From Alteromonas naphthalenivorans (lineage in GTDB: Bacteria; Pseudomonadota; Gammaproteobacteria; Enterobacterales; Alteromonadaceae), in contig NC_015554.1 of assembly GCF_000213655.1 (NCBI RefSeq), forward strand, positions 4,092,001-4,156,000: 64,000 nucleotides of DNA, written 5' to 3'. Shown here one piece after another: positions 41,376 through 51,314 of this stretch (within the stretch, counting starts at the first letter, position 1; each line of letters starts with the position of its first letter). The notes under the pieces were generated by a model. It ran no database searches. It saw nothing but the letters and a program-made list of their open reading frames with translations, and was not told the origin of the DNA. Position numbers and translations under genes: made by a program.

Positions 41376-42143
41376 ATGCTTACCTTAGCGAATCAAACTT
41401 TTTCATCTCGCCTATTAATGGGCACGGGTAAATTTAGCTCGCCAAGCATAATGAAACGCAGCGTAAAAAGTGCCAAAAGCACTATAGTAACCTTAGCCAT
41501 GAAGCGGCTTTCTGCGCATATTGAGCATGATAATTCCTTAGCACTTTTAAGAGAATTAGACGTTACGCTATTACCGAACACCTCTGGCGCCAAAAACGCA
41601 CAAGAAGCCATTTTTGCTGCTGAGTTAGCCTATGAAGTGCTCGGTTCGCCATGGATAAAGTTAGAAATACACCCTGACCAACAGCACCTTTTACCAGATC
41701 CTATCGAAACTCTACGTGCCGCCGAAGTATTAGTGAAAAAAGGCTTCAATGTGTTGCCTTATTGCCATGCCGACCCTGTGCTTTGTAAGCGGTTAGAAGA
41801 AGTGGGCTGCGCAGCGGTTATGCCATTAGGCGCACCTATTGGCACCAATCAAGGGTTACAAACCGCGCCTTTTTTGCGCATTATTATTGAACAAGCGAAT
41901 GTACCCGTTATTGTTGATGCGGGCATTGGTAAGCCTAGCGAAGCCATGGCGGCCATGGAAATGGGCGCTGATGCTGTGTTGGTGAACACAGCTATTGCTA
42001 CTGCAAGCAATCCTGTTGCCATGGCGAGCGCTTTTTCTAAAGCCGTTGAAATAGGCCGTAAAGCTTATGAAGCCGGCATGCCTATTACTCATCAAGAAGC
42101 CCAGCCTTCTAGCCCCTTAACCCAGTTTTTGGTGCAGGAGTAA
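41376..42143 (+). CDS. thiG: Thiazole synthase ThiG
   Basis: ThiG condenses deoxyxylulose phosphate, dehydroglycine and ThiS-thiocarboxylate into the thiazole phosphate. The 255-residue TIM-barrel protein has [10 protein letters not shown] at the N-terminus, the Schiff-base Lys in [26 protein letters not shown], and the phosphate-binding C-terminal [30 protein letters not shown]. It directly abuts thiS. Confidence 0.95.
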   Translation: MLTLANQTFSSRLLMGTGKFSSPSIMKRSVKSAKSTIVTLAMKRLSAHIEHDNSLALLRELDVTLLPNTSGAKNAQEAIFAAELAYEVLGSPWIKLEIHPDQQHLLPDPIETLRAAEVLVKKGFNVLPYCHADPVLCKRLEEVGCAAVMPLGAPIGTNQGLQTAPFLRIIIEQANVPVIVDAGIGKPSEAMAAMEMGADAVLVNTAIATASNPVAMASAFSKAVEIGRKAYEAGMPITHQEAQPSSPLTQFLVQE

Positions 42144-42150
42144 TTTGAAA

Positions 42151-43275
42151 ATGGGCATTGCAAGCACACTCATGTCGCAAGATTTAACGAATATAGCGCT
42201 TTCTATTCAAAGTAAAACCAACAAGCACGTAGAGCAAGCGTTAGGGAAAACCAGCCGCAATTTAGATGATTTTATGGCGCTAATATCCCCTGCTGCCACG
42301 CCTTATTTAGAAGAGATGGCCGCGCAATCACAAATGCTAACCCGCGCCCGATTTGGCAATACCATGGGGTTATTTGTGCCCCTATACCTTGCCAATTTAT
42401 GTGCAAACGAATGTACATATTGCGGTTTCACCATGAGTAACAAAATAAAGCGTACGGTGCTGAATTTGAGCCAAATAGAAACCGAGATAGACGCTATTAC
42501 CGATATGGGGTTTTCACAAGTATTGCTGGTAACAGGCGAGCACGAACAAAAGGTAGGCATGCCTTATTTTAGTGAAGTGCTACCGGCAATAAGGGCTAAA
42601 GCGAGCAACGTCATGATGGAAGTGCAGCCGTTGCCACAAAAAGACTATGAAACCTTAAAGACCCTAGGGGTGGATGCGGTATTAGTTTACCAAGAAACCT
42701 ATAACCCTCAAGCGTACGCAAAATACCATACTCGGGGCAAAAAGCAGGATTTCTTATGGCGTTTGCAGGCCAGCGATCGTATTGGCGCAGCAGGTATTGA
42801 TAAAATAGGTATTGGCGCATTATTAGGGTTAGGTGACTGGCGTACCGATAGTGTGATGACTGCCCTGCACGGCCAGCTTATTCAGCAGCATTACTGGCGA
42901 AGTCGGGTGGCTATTTCTTTCCCGCGCTTACGACAGTGCGAAGGCAATACCAACGATTCAGTTAATTTATTAACCCAGCAGTTTCCTAACGAAACGCAAC
43001 TGTTGCAATTGATATGCGCTCACCGTTTGTTTAACCCACAAGCCGAACTGTCCCTATCTACTCGTGAATCGGCGCGATTTCGCGATGGTGTGTTACCACT
43101 AGGTATTACCTCTATGTCAGCAGGGTCGCAAACTCAACCTGGCGGTTATAGTGCGCCTTCAGAAGCGCTTAACCAGTTTGATATAGATGACACCCGCGCT
43201 GTAAATTTGGTAGCCGCCGCCATTGAAGCAAAAGGGTTGGAGCCGGTATGGAAAGATTGGATGGCTTTTAGTTAG
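42151..43275 (+). CDS. thiH: 2-iminoacetate synthase ThiH
   Basis: ThiH cleaves tyrosine by radical-SAM chemistry to dehydroglycine and p-cresol. It replaces the glycine oxidase ThiO, which is absent from the operon. The start ATG 42151 (374 aa) has CAGGAG 10 bases upstream; TTG 42145 is in frame but badly spaced. The cluster motif is CANECTYC, followed by GFTMSNKIKR as in E. coli ThiH. It is the last gene of the thiamine operon. Confidence 0.95.
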   Translation: MGIASTLMSQDLTNIALSIQSKTNKHVEQALGKTSRNLDDFMALISPAATPYLEEMAAQSQMLTRARFGNTMGLFVPLYLANLCANECTYCGFTMSNKIKRTVLNLSQIETEIDAITDMGFSQVLLVTGEHEQKVGMPYFSEVLPAIRAKASNVMMEVQPLPQKDYETLKTLGVDAVLVYQETYNPQAYAKYHTRGKKQDFLWRLQASDRIGAAGIDKIGIGALLGLGDWRTDSVMTALHGQLIQQHYWRSRVAISFPRLRQCEGNTNDSVNLLTQQFPNETQLLQLICAHRLFNPQAELSLSTRESARFRDGVLPLGITSMSAGSQTQPGGYSAPSEALNQFDIDDTRAVNLVAAAIEAKGLEPVWKDWMAFS

Positions 43276-43469
43276 CCATTCAATAAATACCTTATTTTCT
43301 GTCACACCCTTTTGTTTGTTTTTGGCCGTTATATATGGCTAAGACATGGCCTCGTCGTGCTATGTAAGCGATGAGTAATACTTATTGTTTCTGAGTGTTA
43401 ATCCAAAAAGCCCTCTGTAAGCTACTATTACTAAGCAGCTTTGTTTTAACCGTGTGGAAAAGGATAGCA

Positions 43470-44651
43470 ATGAAGAATAACAAACTACGAAGACTAGCGT
43501 TGGTTATGGGTGTGTTTACCCTAAGCTCACTTGCCGCGTGCGGCGATCATTCCAACCCAGACTCCCACGAGCACCCAAAAAAAGAATCAACAAAACAAAG
43601 TACAAACGCTTCACTCCCAACCACTACCGAATACTTTACTGATGACGTGATTGTTAGTGATGGCCTTGTAGACTGTACATTGAGCGATGGCAGTGAATCT
43701 TCGTGTTATATCGTTACTATGCCGGTAAATAGCGGTATAGACGTTGGGCACGACAAAGGGCCGTGGTGCCCGCGTAATATTAACGATACCGCTGAAGACG
43801 CGGGAATTTGGTTGAGTGATAACCAAGTATACGATGCGGATGGCAACTTTATAGAAAACCTAGCCACCTTCTATAGTGATGACAATTGGCAGCTGTTTAA
43901 CCCTGAAACGGGTGAAGTTAAAGTGACCGATAGCAAAGATGCCTGCCTTGCTGCTGCGCGCCCCGATGTTGCCCCCGAATATCAGAACTACTGCGTTGAA
44001 TGCCAACCTGAATACGCGGAAGATGTTGAACCACAAAAATACCTTATTCCCGCCTACCCTAAAAAAGCATCACGCATTACCCAATTCGACCCTCATGGTG
44101 GAGTAGGCCTTGCTTTCAACGGTATTAAGATGGATGCGCCTGCGCCAGTTGATGCCATTTTAGGGGCTTACACTCTTGCCCCCTTTGATGACTGTGGCGG
44201 ACACGTTAACCCTCATGTTGGGTACCATTACCATGCCATTACCGAATGCTCATCTATTGATACTGCGCTTTCTACCCACGGCAAAATGTTAGGCGTAGCA
44301 CTAGACGGTTTTACTATTTTTGAACGTAAACTCCCTGATGGACAAGTACCTGATGATCTTGATGACTGCGGCGGGCATGCTCTAGATGGAAGTAGCGTTG
44401 ATAAAGAGAAAGAGGGTGACATCGGTTACCACTACCATGCTGGCGATGCCGGAAGTAACCAAATTTTAGCCTGTTTCAGTGCACCTCAAGGTTGCGCTAT
44501 ACAGGGTGACAGTATGCAGTGCGATACCAAGCGAGGTGGCCCTGGTGGTCTTGGTGATCATCCTCCTGGTGGCCCTCCTGGAGGTCTTCGTGATGATGGC
44601 CCTCCTGGGGATCTTCCACAAAATAAGCGCCTTCCTAGTGACGCATCTTAG
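43470..44651 (+). CDS. YHYH-domain lipoprotein
   Basis: The 393-residue protein begins with a lipoprotein signal (hydrophobic 8-22, lipobox LAAC), then a His/Lys/Ser/Thr-rich linker and a YHYH-domain region. The namesake motif occurs twice, HVGYHYHAITECS and IGYHYHAGDAGSNQILACF. Several Cys residues (CPRN, CGGH repeated) may form disulfides or bind metal. The C-terminus is Pro/Gly-rich low complexity (repeated PPG and GGP). I chose ATG 43470 because AAGGA lies 6 bases upstream and it restores a proper signal; the frame is open 25 codons further. Its function is unknown; membrane-anchored periplasmic or surface location is likely. Confidence 0.75.
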   Translation: MKNNKLRRLALVMGVFTLSSLAACGDHSNPDSHEHPKKESTKQSTNASLPTTTEYFTDDVIVSDGLVDCTLSDGSESSCYIVTMPVNSGIDVGHDKGPWCPRNINDTAEDAGIWLSDNQVYDADGNFIENLATFYSDDNWQLFNPETGEVKVTDSKDACLAAARPDVAPEYQNYCVECQPEYAEDVEPQKYLIPAYPKKASRITQFDPHGGVGLAFNGIKMDAPAPVDAILGAYTLAPFDDCGGHVNPHVGYHYHAITECSSIDTALSTHGKMLGVALDGFTIFERKLPDGQVPDDLDDCGGHALDGSSVDKEKEGDIGYHYHAGDAGSNQILACFSAPQGCAIQGDSMQCDTKRGGPGGLGDHPPGGPPGGLRDDGPPGDLPQNKRLPSDAS

Positions 44652-44741
44652 TAGAAAAAAGCATTAGTTTTTCTAACGTGAAAATTTAATAAATGTTTTT
44701 TGCGTTATGCTTATTTTGCCTCTACAATCCGCGCAAATTTT

Positions 44742-44779
44742 AGCCAAGCCTTTTTATACTCAAAAATTCAGGCTTGGCT
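44742..44779 (+). other. Stem-loop upstream of the ThrE-like gene
   Basis: AGCCAAGCC (44742-44750) pairs with GGCTTGGCT (44771-44779). It is followed by TATTTC and not a clean U-tract, so it is either a weak terminator for the YHYH gene or a leader hairpin. Confidence 0.35.
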
Positions 44780-44853
44780 TATTTCGCTACCGCACTTAGC
44801 GGTGAATGCACTTTTATTTTTATTAAAAAATAACCCCCAAGTAGGACAAGTCG

Positions 44854-46080
44854 TTGGACACTGTAGAATTTATTCAAATTCGGAGATTTATTGTAAAGCT
44901 TGGCAAAATGCTGCACAAATACGGCACGCCTGCTTTTCGACTAGAAGCTTACTTACTAGAAGTTGCGACCTACTTAGGCGTGCACGCTTCATTTATTTCC
45001 ACACCGACTTCATTAACTTTTGTTATTTGGAGTGACAGACACGAAGATGAATATAATCATGCTTCTCGCCTACTTCCCGGCGACCTAGACATGAACGCGT
45101 TATCACTTACCGACGAGCTTGCAGGCTCACTACTAAACGGTGAGCTTACTCTAGCAGCAGCCGATAAACGCCTTGATGAAATTGATGCTATGGGTAGCCC
45201 CTATGGGAAATGGCTTACGGGTGGCGCCTTCGGTATGGCTACCAGCGCCTTTGCCATGCTAATGGGTGCAAGCTGGGCTGAAATTGGTTGGTCAGGTTTA
45301 CTAGGCTTACTTGCCTATGTATGGACGCTGTGGTCCGAGCGTTCTAAGCGGGTTAATTTAATGCTAGAACCGGCTACCGCTTTTATTGCTGCCCTACTCG
45401 CGTGTGCTATTGGTACTTACATCGACCCAGGGATTAACATTCCTCTTATTGTACTTTCCTCGGTAATAGTATTTGTTCCTGGGCTTGCCCTTACCATGGG
45501 GCTTGCCGAGCTTTCGTCCCGCAATATGGTATCGGGCACTGCTCGCACCATGGATGCCGTAATGCAGTTGTTTAAGCTTTATTTCGGTGCTTTTTTAGGC
45601 GTATCGGCAGGCTTTAGTTTATTTGGCGAGAACGTATACCAACCGGCTGAGTCTTTGCCTTATTGGGCAACGTGGTTATCGGTATTTCTATTATGTTTAG
45701 CGCTAGTGGCTATTTTTCGCACCCGGGTTAAACATATTCCATGGGCCATGGCGGCGGCCTTTATTGCATACAGTGCCACGGCGTGGAGCTCTGATTACAT
45801 GAGCCCCGGATTAGGCGCATTCGTGGGAGCCTTCGCCCTAGGGCTTTTTGCCAATGCTTTCACCCGCATTGCAAATCAGCCTGCTACCATTGTGGCTATG
45901 CATGGGCTAATTGTATTGGTGCCGGGGTCTAAAACTTATATTGGGTTGAACTCGTTTATTTCGGGGCAAGATTTTGTACAGGCCGATCACTTAGGCCAAG
46001 AAGTATTCTTGATCTTTATGTCGCTAGTAGCAGGGCTTATTTTTGCCAACGTTGTGATGCCAACTAAAAAAGCGCTATAG
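44854..46080 (+). CDS. ThrE-like threonine/serine exporter family protein
   Basis: This 408-residue integral membrane protein of the ThrE (DUF1212/DUF3815) family is fused in one chain, with about ten transmembrane helices after a ~115-residue cytoplasmic domain. Family segments are YGTPAFRLEAYL and, in the second half, LVPGSKTYIGLNSFISGQDF. Some members export threonine and serine; substrate here is unproven. The start is TTG, with AGGA 7 bases upstream. A terminator follows. Confidence 0.85.
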   Translation: MDTVEFIQIRRFIVKLGKMLHKYGTPAFRLEAYLLEVATYLGVHASFISTPTSLTFVIWSDRHEDEYNHASRLLPGDLDMNALSLTDELAGSLLNGELTLAAADKRLDEIDAMGSPYGKWLTGGAFGMATSAFAMLMGASWAEIGWSGLLGLLAYVWTLWSERSKRVNLMLEPATAFIAALLACAIGTYIDPGINIPLIVLSSVIVFVPGLALTMGLAELSSRNMVSGTARTMDAVMQLFKLYFGAFLGVSAGFSLFGENVYQPAESLPYWATWLSVFLLCLALVAIFRTRVKHIPWAMAAAFIAYSATAWSSDYMSPGLGAFVGAFALGLFANAFTRIANQPATIVAMHGLIVLVPGSKTYIGLNSFISGQDFVQADHLGQEVFLIFMSLVAGLIFANVVMPTKKAL

Positions 46081-46148
46081 CTTATGGTAGCTGAGCACGA
46101 CTGCTCGAATTTTCGCTTCGTGTCCATACTCTTAAAATGATCATATAA

Positions 46149-46186
46149 AAATAACAGCGTTATAAATAACGCTGTTATTTTTTATT
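46149..46186 (+). terminator. Bidirectional terminator between the ThrE-like gene and ycjF
   Basis: AAATAACAGCGTTAT (46149-46163) pairs perfectly with 46166-46180 around a very short loop and is followed by TTTATTT. It serves the two convergent genes. Confidence 0.85.
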
Positions 46187-47156
46187 TCAATAGCTTCATT
46201 AGCGCCTTTCCTAAACGCACATTCAGCGCTCCCGCAGCAACGGCTTCAGCGGAATTTTCCATAAATTTTGCACTTAACGAACCACCAATTTGATTGGCGA
46301 CTTCGTCAGTCGCTAAATCGAACACGCCCTGCGCAGCAATATTTTGTGCTAATACGCCGAGTAGTTTCCAATTGCCTATGGTGCCGGGTCGAAGGCCATA
46401 AATTTTGGCCATGCGTCTTATGGTACGAAAGCTTATCCACATCACCGCAAAGGTTTGAATTAAGTTATTCGGACTAATAAATGCCAAGCTTCCTGCGGTA
46501 ATCGATTCTTTGTTAAGCACTTTCTGCGCTTTTTGTTGCACCGCGTTTAACACCGTATCGTGATACAGCTCAAGCCGCTCTTTGGCAGACATATCATTGT
46601 GTAACTGCTTTTGGTAAATAGCGAAACAATGCGCAGCATAAGACGATGAGGTAAAACGGCTACCATGGCGTTTGAGTACCTTATCCACGGTCTCAATGCT
46701 GTCTTCACCCGTTAACGACGCGATTGTTTGCCCATCATCAATGGCCTTATTGATTTGCTTATAGCCTCGCCATTCTCGAAAGCTCAAATAACTGAAACAG
46801 GCCACAAAACCACTAAGTAGTGCGGCCAAAGCAATGCTAGCAATAGGGTGCTCGGCCACGCTTGCGGTAAGGGTGGTGTAGGCATCGAAAACAAAGAAGC
46901 CAATAATGGAAAGTACACCTAGCCCTAAGGTTAATCCACCAGTGGAAATACGCACTTTTGCGCTGTCCATTTGCCATTCGTTGGTTTCAGTTTTTGCGGG
47001 CATTGCAGTATCGGGGGGCCTAATATCAAGGCGCTGCTGTACCACTTTGGGGCGATAGGCTGGCCCAGCTGCACTTGTTGGTTTCTCGGTATTTTTGTCC
47101 ATCGAGCGTTGTTTATCCATCGAGTTTTGTTCGTTCATCGCGCTTGGCTTATTCAT
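46182..47156 (-). CDS. ycjF: YcjF family membrane protein (TIGR01620/DUF697)
   Basis: The 324-residue protein resembles E. coli YcjF. It has a polar N-terminus (many Met/Asn/Lys, ~1-70), two transmembrane helices (about 73-95 and 100-125) and a C-terminal DUF697-like helical domain with a glycine-rich segment (SLAFISPNNLIQTFAVMW, RPGTIGNWKLLG). YcjF is usually encoded with YcjX, and in enterics the pair belongs to the phage-shock regulon, but no psp genes are in this window. It overlaps ycjX by 8 bp. Confidence 0.88.
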   Translation of the reverse strand: MNKPSAMNEQNSMDKQRSMDKNTEKPTSAAGPAYRPKVVQQRLDIRPPDTAMPAKTETNEWQMDSAKVRISTGGLTLGLGVLSIIGFFVFDAYTTLTASVAEHPIASIALAALLSGFVACFSYLSFREWRGYKQINKAIDDGQTIASLTGEDSIETVDKVLKRHGSRFTSSSYAAHCFAIYQKQLHNDMSAKERLELYHDTVLNAVQQKAQKVLNKESITAGSLAFISPNNLIQTFAVMWISFRTIRRMAKIYGLRPGTIGNWKLLGVLAQNIAAQGVFDLATDEVANQIGGSLSAKFMENSAEAVAAGALNVRLGKALMKLLK

Positions 47157-48543
47157 TGGAAACTCCTTCAGCCAACAAGAACTGGAGTAATCTGTCCAAT
47201 CCTCTGCCGGATAGTATTCGCGCCATATAATCTTGTGGCACTTGGGTGTTCAATACAGGAAAGTGTGCATCTGCTTCCATGGCTTTAAGTGAAGCAGGTA
47301 TAGGTTCAAATGCCGCTTCTACGTAGCCATTCTCGGCATCTTGATAGCGCAATGCGTTCGGCGAACCACCTTCATCAGTCACCTGTATTGCCGATACTAA
47401 AAAGTGCTCAAACTGAATGGGTTTATCAACAAAACGGGCTCTGGCCCCTTCAGTAACCTGCTTAAGTAACGATAACAAGTTTTCCCGTTCAGACACCGGT
47501 ATTAAATCAGCTTTTGTGGCCACAAAAGCCACTCGGCCAATGGCTTCTTTACGCATAACATTGCGGGCAAACCACCCTGTTTGGCCGTACACAAAGGTGT
47601 CGGCCAAATGACTAAGCGTTTCTTTTAATTGATACAAATGCTGACGGCTGTGATTTAAACCCTCGAATAAATCCACCAAAATAATTTGTTTATCGGTTTC
47701 TCGAAATACAGACTGCTTTAACGGTGTTAACCAGTCTTTTTGAAACGCAGTAAAATGGCTTTCAAATGCTTTGTACCAAGGATGAGATACGTCGCTGGTA
47801 ATACTCGACGGTAACGGCGCAAACCCTAGCTGCTGCCAATCGAAATCACTTGAATCTAATAAAAAACTGCCAGGTTGTAGTAGGGATATACCATTTTTTT
47901 TCGCTATCACTAAATAGTGTCGATAGGCACTTACAAGTTCATTAATATTATCTTGAGTAGGTGATTGCTCGAAGTCAAAGGCATTCACAACGGTTTTCCA
48001 CTCATTCGCAAAATGCTGCTGGGGGCCGCTGCTTAACTGTGCCCACGCAGAATCAGACCACTGGGCGTAGGTTTTACCTAGCATGGGGATATCAGTTATC
48101 CACTCCCCTGGGTAGTCGATAAACTCAAAAACAATATCGGTATGGGGTAGCACGTGGCGCTTAATACTGGTGGTTTGTGTTAACCGCACGATAAGCTTAA
48201 AACCATAAGCCTCTTCCGTAGCGGCAGGCCAGCGGCCCTCAGCCAGTGCAGCCATGTTCTCATCAAGAGGAAATGGCTTGTACCCGCCTATGGGTTCAAT
48301 CCGCATGAACTCAACCTGTGAAGGCGGAAGGTATCGCAACAAAGGCATACAAGCATAACCCTCTTCGCTACGACTTTTCAGCATGGTCATTAAGCTGGTG
48401 AACAACATAGATTTGCCACTTCGGCTTAAGCCGGTAATGGTAAACCTATGGGTTTCTTTACTGAAGATATCAGACAGGGTTTCCCCTGATGCAGACGCGG
48501 CTGAGCGCACCTTATCAAGTAAAGAAGACAAACTGTTTTGCAT
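47149..48543 (-). CDS. ycjX: YcjX-like P-loop GTPase
   Basis: The protein (464 aa from ATG 48543; a GTG at 48570 is in frame) is a DUF463/YcjX nucleotide-binding protein. Its Walker A is GLSRSGKSML; also present are DYPGEW (Walker B/G3-like), DLFEGLNHSRQHL and VATKADLIP (G4-like TKAD). It is the first gene of the ycjX-ycjF pair. The role is uncertain and associated with membrane stress in enterics. Confidence 0.88.
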   Translation of the reverse strand: MQNSLSSLLDKVRSAASASGETLSDIFSKETHRFTITGLSRSGKSMLFTSLMTMLKSRSEEGYACMPLLRYLPPSQVEFMRIEPIGGYKPFPLDENMAALAEGRWPAATEEAYGFKLIVRLTQTTSIKRHVLPHTDIVFEFIDYPGEWITDIPMLGKTYAQWSDSAWAQLSSGPQQHFANEWKTVVNAFDFEQSPTQDNINELVSAYRHYLVIAKKNGISLLQPGSFLLDSSDFDWQQLGFAPLPSSITSDVSHPWYKAFESHFTAFQKDWLTPLKQSVFRETDKQIILVDLFEGLNHSRQHLYQLKETLSHLADTFVYGQTGWFARNVMRKEAIGRVAFVATKADLIPVSERENLLSLLKQVTEGARARFVDKPIQFEHFLVSAIQVTDEGGSPNALRYQDAENGYVEAAFEPIPASLKAMEADAHFPVLNTQVPQDYMARILSGRGLDRLLQFLLAEGVSNE

Positions 48544-48770
48544 GAGCCACCCGTTTCCTTTTAGTTGCACTTAAACATACGTGCTTCTACATAATGTGGT
48601 CATTAATTGATGTAAGACAAGCATATTGCACGTTTTGTTACAACTTCCAGCATTTCGCCGTACTCTATATTGACCATAATATAATGCACTGATATATAAG
48701 ATTACACGCATGTAAATATTTACTTACTTTGTGCTTAGTCTTTACCGTTAATAGTAAAAAGGATGATCAA

Positions 48771-49115
48771 ATGAGCAAGTCGTACCCTGATATAACCAAA
48801 CGCATTTCAGATAACATGAAGTCGCTTCGTGCTGGCATACCCGACACTATGCAAGGGTTTTCAGCCATGGCGAAAGCCGCGACTCAAGACGGCGCGCTAG
48901 ATAAAAAGACCAAAGAGCTGATTGCATTGGCTATTGGTATTTCAACACGGTGCGACGGCTGTATTGGCTTTCATGTAAAAGCATTGGTCGATTTAGACGT
49001 AACCAAAGAAGAGTTAGAAGAAACACTAGGGATGGCAATTTATATGGGCGGTGGCCCGTCCCTGATGTACGCTGCTGATGCCATGTTAGCCTACGAGCAA
49101 TTTACTCAGGGGTAA
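48771..49115 (+). CDS. AhpD-like carboxymuconolactone decarboxylase family protein
   Basis: The 114-residue protein has the CMD/AhpD fold signature LIALAIGISTRCDGCIGFHVKAL with a CxxC pair and downstream His, suggesting alkylhydroperoxidase-like thiol chemistry and not gamma-carboxymuconolactone decarboxylation. ATG 48771 is chosen because AAAAAGGA sits 8 bases upstream; the frame is open 14 codons further. It stands alone, and the physiological substrate is unknown. Confidence 0.87.
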   Translation: MSKSYPDITKRISDNMKSLRAGIPDTMQGFSAMAKAATQDGALDKKTKELIALAIGISTRCDGCIGFHVKALVDLDVTKEELEETLGMAIYMGGGPSLMYAADAMLAYEQFTQG

Positions 49116-49196
49116 TTTAGCATGCTGGCTTTGTCTTTAGCGGCTTTAAATACAGCCGCCTTCGCACTTTTGCAATATGCACTTTTACTGAACCCA

Positions 49197-49958
49197 CTAG
49201 TGCTGAGCGGTTTTGCCAAACAGCTTTCGATTTATACGGTTTTTAGCTGAGTGCCAGTGATTCTTTGGCAAGGTAGGCGCGTTCTCGATAACGTGGTCGA
49301 AAGGAATATCAGTCAATTGTACTGGGGCAACATGGGCGCAGAAAATAGTTTCTATAGACGACTGCGCAATGCGCTGCAACGACTTACGGTACTGGTTTGG
49401 ATGGCATAGAGGGTAAGGTGGTACTAACTCACCTTTTACTTTCACCAATAAATCGGCCACGTACGCTTGCCGCGTAGGTTCGTGCATAATAGTGAGATCG
49501 TGGTCAGTGTGCCCGGGTGAATATAGCACTTTCCACTCGTTAAAAAAGGGCAGATTTTGCTCGTCTTCCAGCAAAATATCAGCACGCAATACAGGGTTAT
49601 ACCAAATAGACTCACGCTGCTTGCCTATACGGTTTGCCACCCACCACGTTAAGCCCAAATCAATGGCGTGGGCTGCTCTACCCATTAAGCCTGCATACCA
49701 ACTTTTTGCTTTGGGGTGCGCAGCAATAGGCGCCCCGGTTAACGCTTTTAGTCGAACTGCCCCACCAGCATGGTCGGGGTGCATGTGTGTTACCACAATC
49801 AGTTTTAAGTCACTTAATGGCCGATGTAAAGTATCAGTAATAAACTGGCTCACTGTTTCAACGTCTGCGCGACTACACCCATCTAACAACAGTAGGCCAT
49901 GCTCGTGCTCAGCCAAGTATATATGTTGAATGTAGCCAGAAATGGTGTGGATCTTCAT
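49197..49958 (-). CDS. MBL-fold metallo-hydrolase
   Basis: This metallo-beta-lactamase-fold hydrolase has THMHPDHAGG (HxHxDH metal motif), the later metal His in YSPGHTDHD, and the Asp ligand near VADLLV. I start it at ATG 49958 (253 aa), where the fold begins (MKIHTISGYIQHIY). The frame is open to a TTG at 49991 via an ATG at 49988, and no start has a strong ribosome binding site. It is a glyoxalase-II/lactonase-like family member without a clear substrate. Confidence 0.85.
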   Translation of the reverse strand: MKIHTISGYIQHIYLAEHEHGLLLLDGCSRADVETVSQFITDTLHRPLSDLKLIVVTHMHPDHAGGAVRLKALTGAPIAAHPKAKSWYAGLMGRAAHAIDLGLTWWVANRIGKQRESIWYNPVLRADILLEDEQNLPFFNEWKVLYSPGHTDHDLTIMHEPTRQAYVADLLVKVKGELVPPYPLCHPNQYRKSLQRIAQSSIETIFCAHVAPVQLTDIPFDHVIENAPTLPKNHWHSAKNRINRKLFGKTAQH

Positions 49959-50097
49959 TTGAGTTCTCAAGGCGTTGAACACTGCCATCAATATTATGTG
50001 CGCTTTCTATGTGACTTTTACAGCACTGCAAGAAAATAGCACAGCAAGCCAATAATTTATGCTGAAATACTAGCAAACATTACACGCAATAACCAGA

Positions 50098-51003
50098 TTA
50101 CGCAAACAGCTGTAATACCAGAGCCTTAAGCCACATTAACCCTGGCTCACCTTCTTGATGCTGATGCCAGTACAGATGTGTTTCCAATGCGGGTAGGTTG
50201 AAGGGCAGTGCTGCGATACTTAAGTTTTCGTCAGCAAGGGCGCTGGCAATAGAGCCTGGTAAGGTTAACAGTGCGTTGGTATTCGCGGTAACTTCTGCCG
50301 CGGCCCGGTAGTTTTGACAACGCCATAGCGAAGGGCGACTTACGCCAAGTTGCTGTAGAGCTATCTCCTCTACCGAGGCTCCTTTTATTCTATTCGATAC
50401 CGTTATATGCCGCGCATTTAAATAAGCCGCTGCACTTAGGCTGTTACGCAAGGCATGCTGAGTATTCATTAATACAGCGTAGTTATCTCGGGTTAGCAAA
50501 CAGTGTTCAACCGGCGGTGAAATGGGTCGGCCAATGTCTACCACTAAATGTAAATTGCGATTGCTTAAGTCGGCTACCATAGTGTCGCGATTTAGTCGCG
50601 CACTGACAATTTCAACATTAGGCGCATGCACTTCAAGCTTGGCCAATAGTGCCGGCAACACACTAAGTTCTAACGACTCTTGCATGGCAATAACGAAACG
50701 CTGATGGCTGTGAGCGGGGTTAAAGACGGTAAATTCACTTAATGCTCGACGAATATTGGCTAACGCCTCTAGAATTTGAGGTGCTAACCGTTCGCAGGCG
50801 GCCGTAGGCAGCATATGATTTTTTTCACGAGCAAATAGTGGGTCGCCAAGAATTTCGCGAAACCGCCTCATAGCGTGGCTAACCGCTGATGGGGTGATAT
50901 GCAGCGACTCCGCCGCATGAGTCATGTTGCGCTGCTGCCACAAAGCTTCAAACACTTTCAGTAAGTTTAAGTCGAGCTTTTCAAATTGCCGATTATCTTG
51001 CAT
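50098..51003 (-). CDS. LysR-type regulator, divergent from an acyl-CoA dehydrogenase
   Basis: This LysR-type regulator (301 aa from ATG 51003, AAGGA 8-9 bases upstream; the frame is open to 51042) has the winged helix KLDLNLLKVFEALWQQRNMTHAAESLHITPSAVSHAMRRFRE. It is divergent from the acyl-CoA dehydrogenase gene and probably regulates it. A 13-bp tandem repeat lies in the shared gap. Confidence 0.88.
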   Translation of the reverse strand: MQDNRQFEKLDLNLLKVFEALWQQRNMTHAAESLHITPSAVSHAMRRFREILGDPLFAREKNHMLPTAACERLAPQILEALANIRRALSEFTVFNPAHSHQRFVIAMQESLELSVLPALLAKLEVHAPNVEIVSARLNRDTMVADLSNRNLHLVVDIGRPISPPVEHCLLTRDNYAVLMNTQHALRNSLSAAAYLNARHITVSNRIKGASVEEIALQQLGVSRPSLWRCQNYRAAAEVTANTNALLTLPGSIASALADENLSIAALPFNLPALETHLYWHQHQEGEPGLMWLKALVLQLFA

Positions 51004-51046
51004 TAAGGCTTTCCTTTTAATACCTAAAGCGCCTACCACCACACTA

Positions 51047-51097
51047 TGCTGTAAAGCCGTGCTGTAAAGCTGTGCTGTAAAACTGTGCTAAAGCCAC
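51047..51097. repeat. 13-bp tandem repeat in the LysR/acyl-CoA dehydrogenase gap
   Basis: TGCTGTAAAGCCG (51047-51059), TGCTGTAAAGCTG (51060-51072) and TGCTGTAAAACTG (51073-51085) are followed by a partial copy. Degenerate TTAAAAGCGG-like units continue to about 51160. The array sits in the divergent promoter region. Confidence 0.75.
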
Positions 51098-51314
51098 CTA
51101 TTGAAACTGGCTTCAAACTGGCGGTTAAAAGCGGTTGTTAAAAACGGCTGCTAAAAGCGCATCACAACATCGTAACGTAGTGAATAGCATTCACAATACT
51201 GGCGGACGAGATTTCATTTCATTCATTCTATTAACTAAACTACGCTATAGCTATCAAATTTATTACCCACTGCTTTTAAGCTACTAGCCATTTGCTAAGC
51301 ACCCGAGGATAGTC

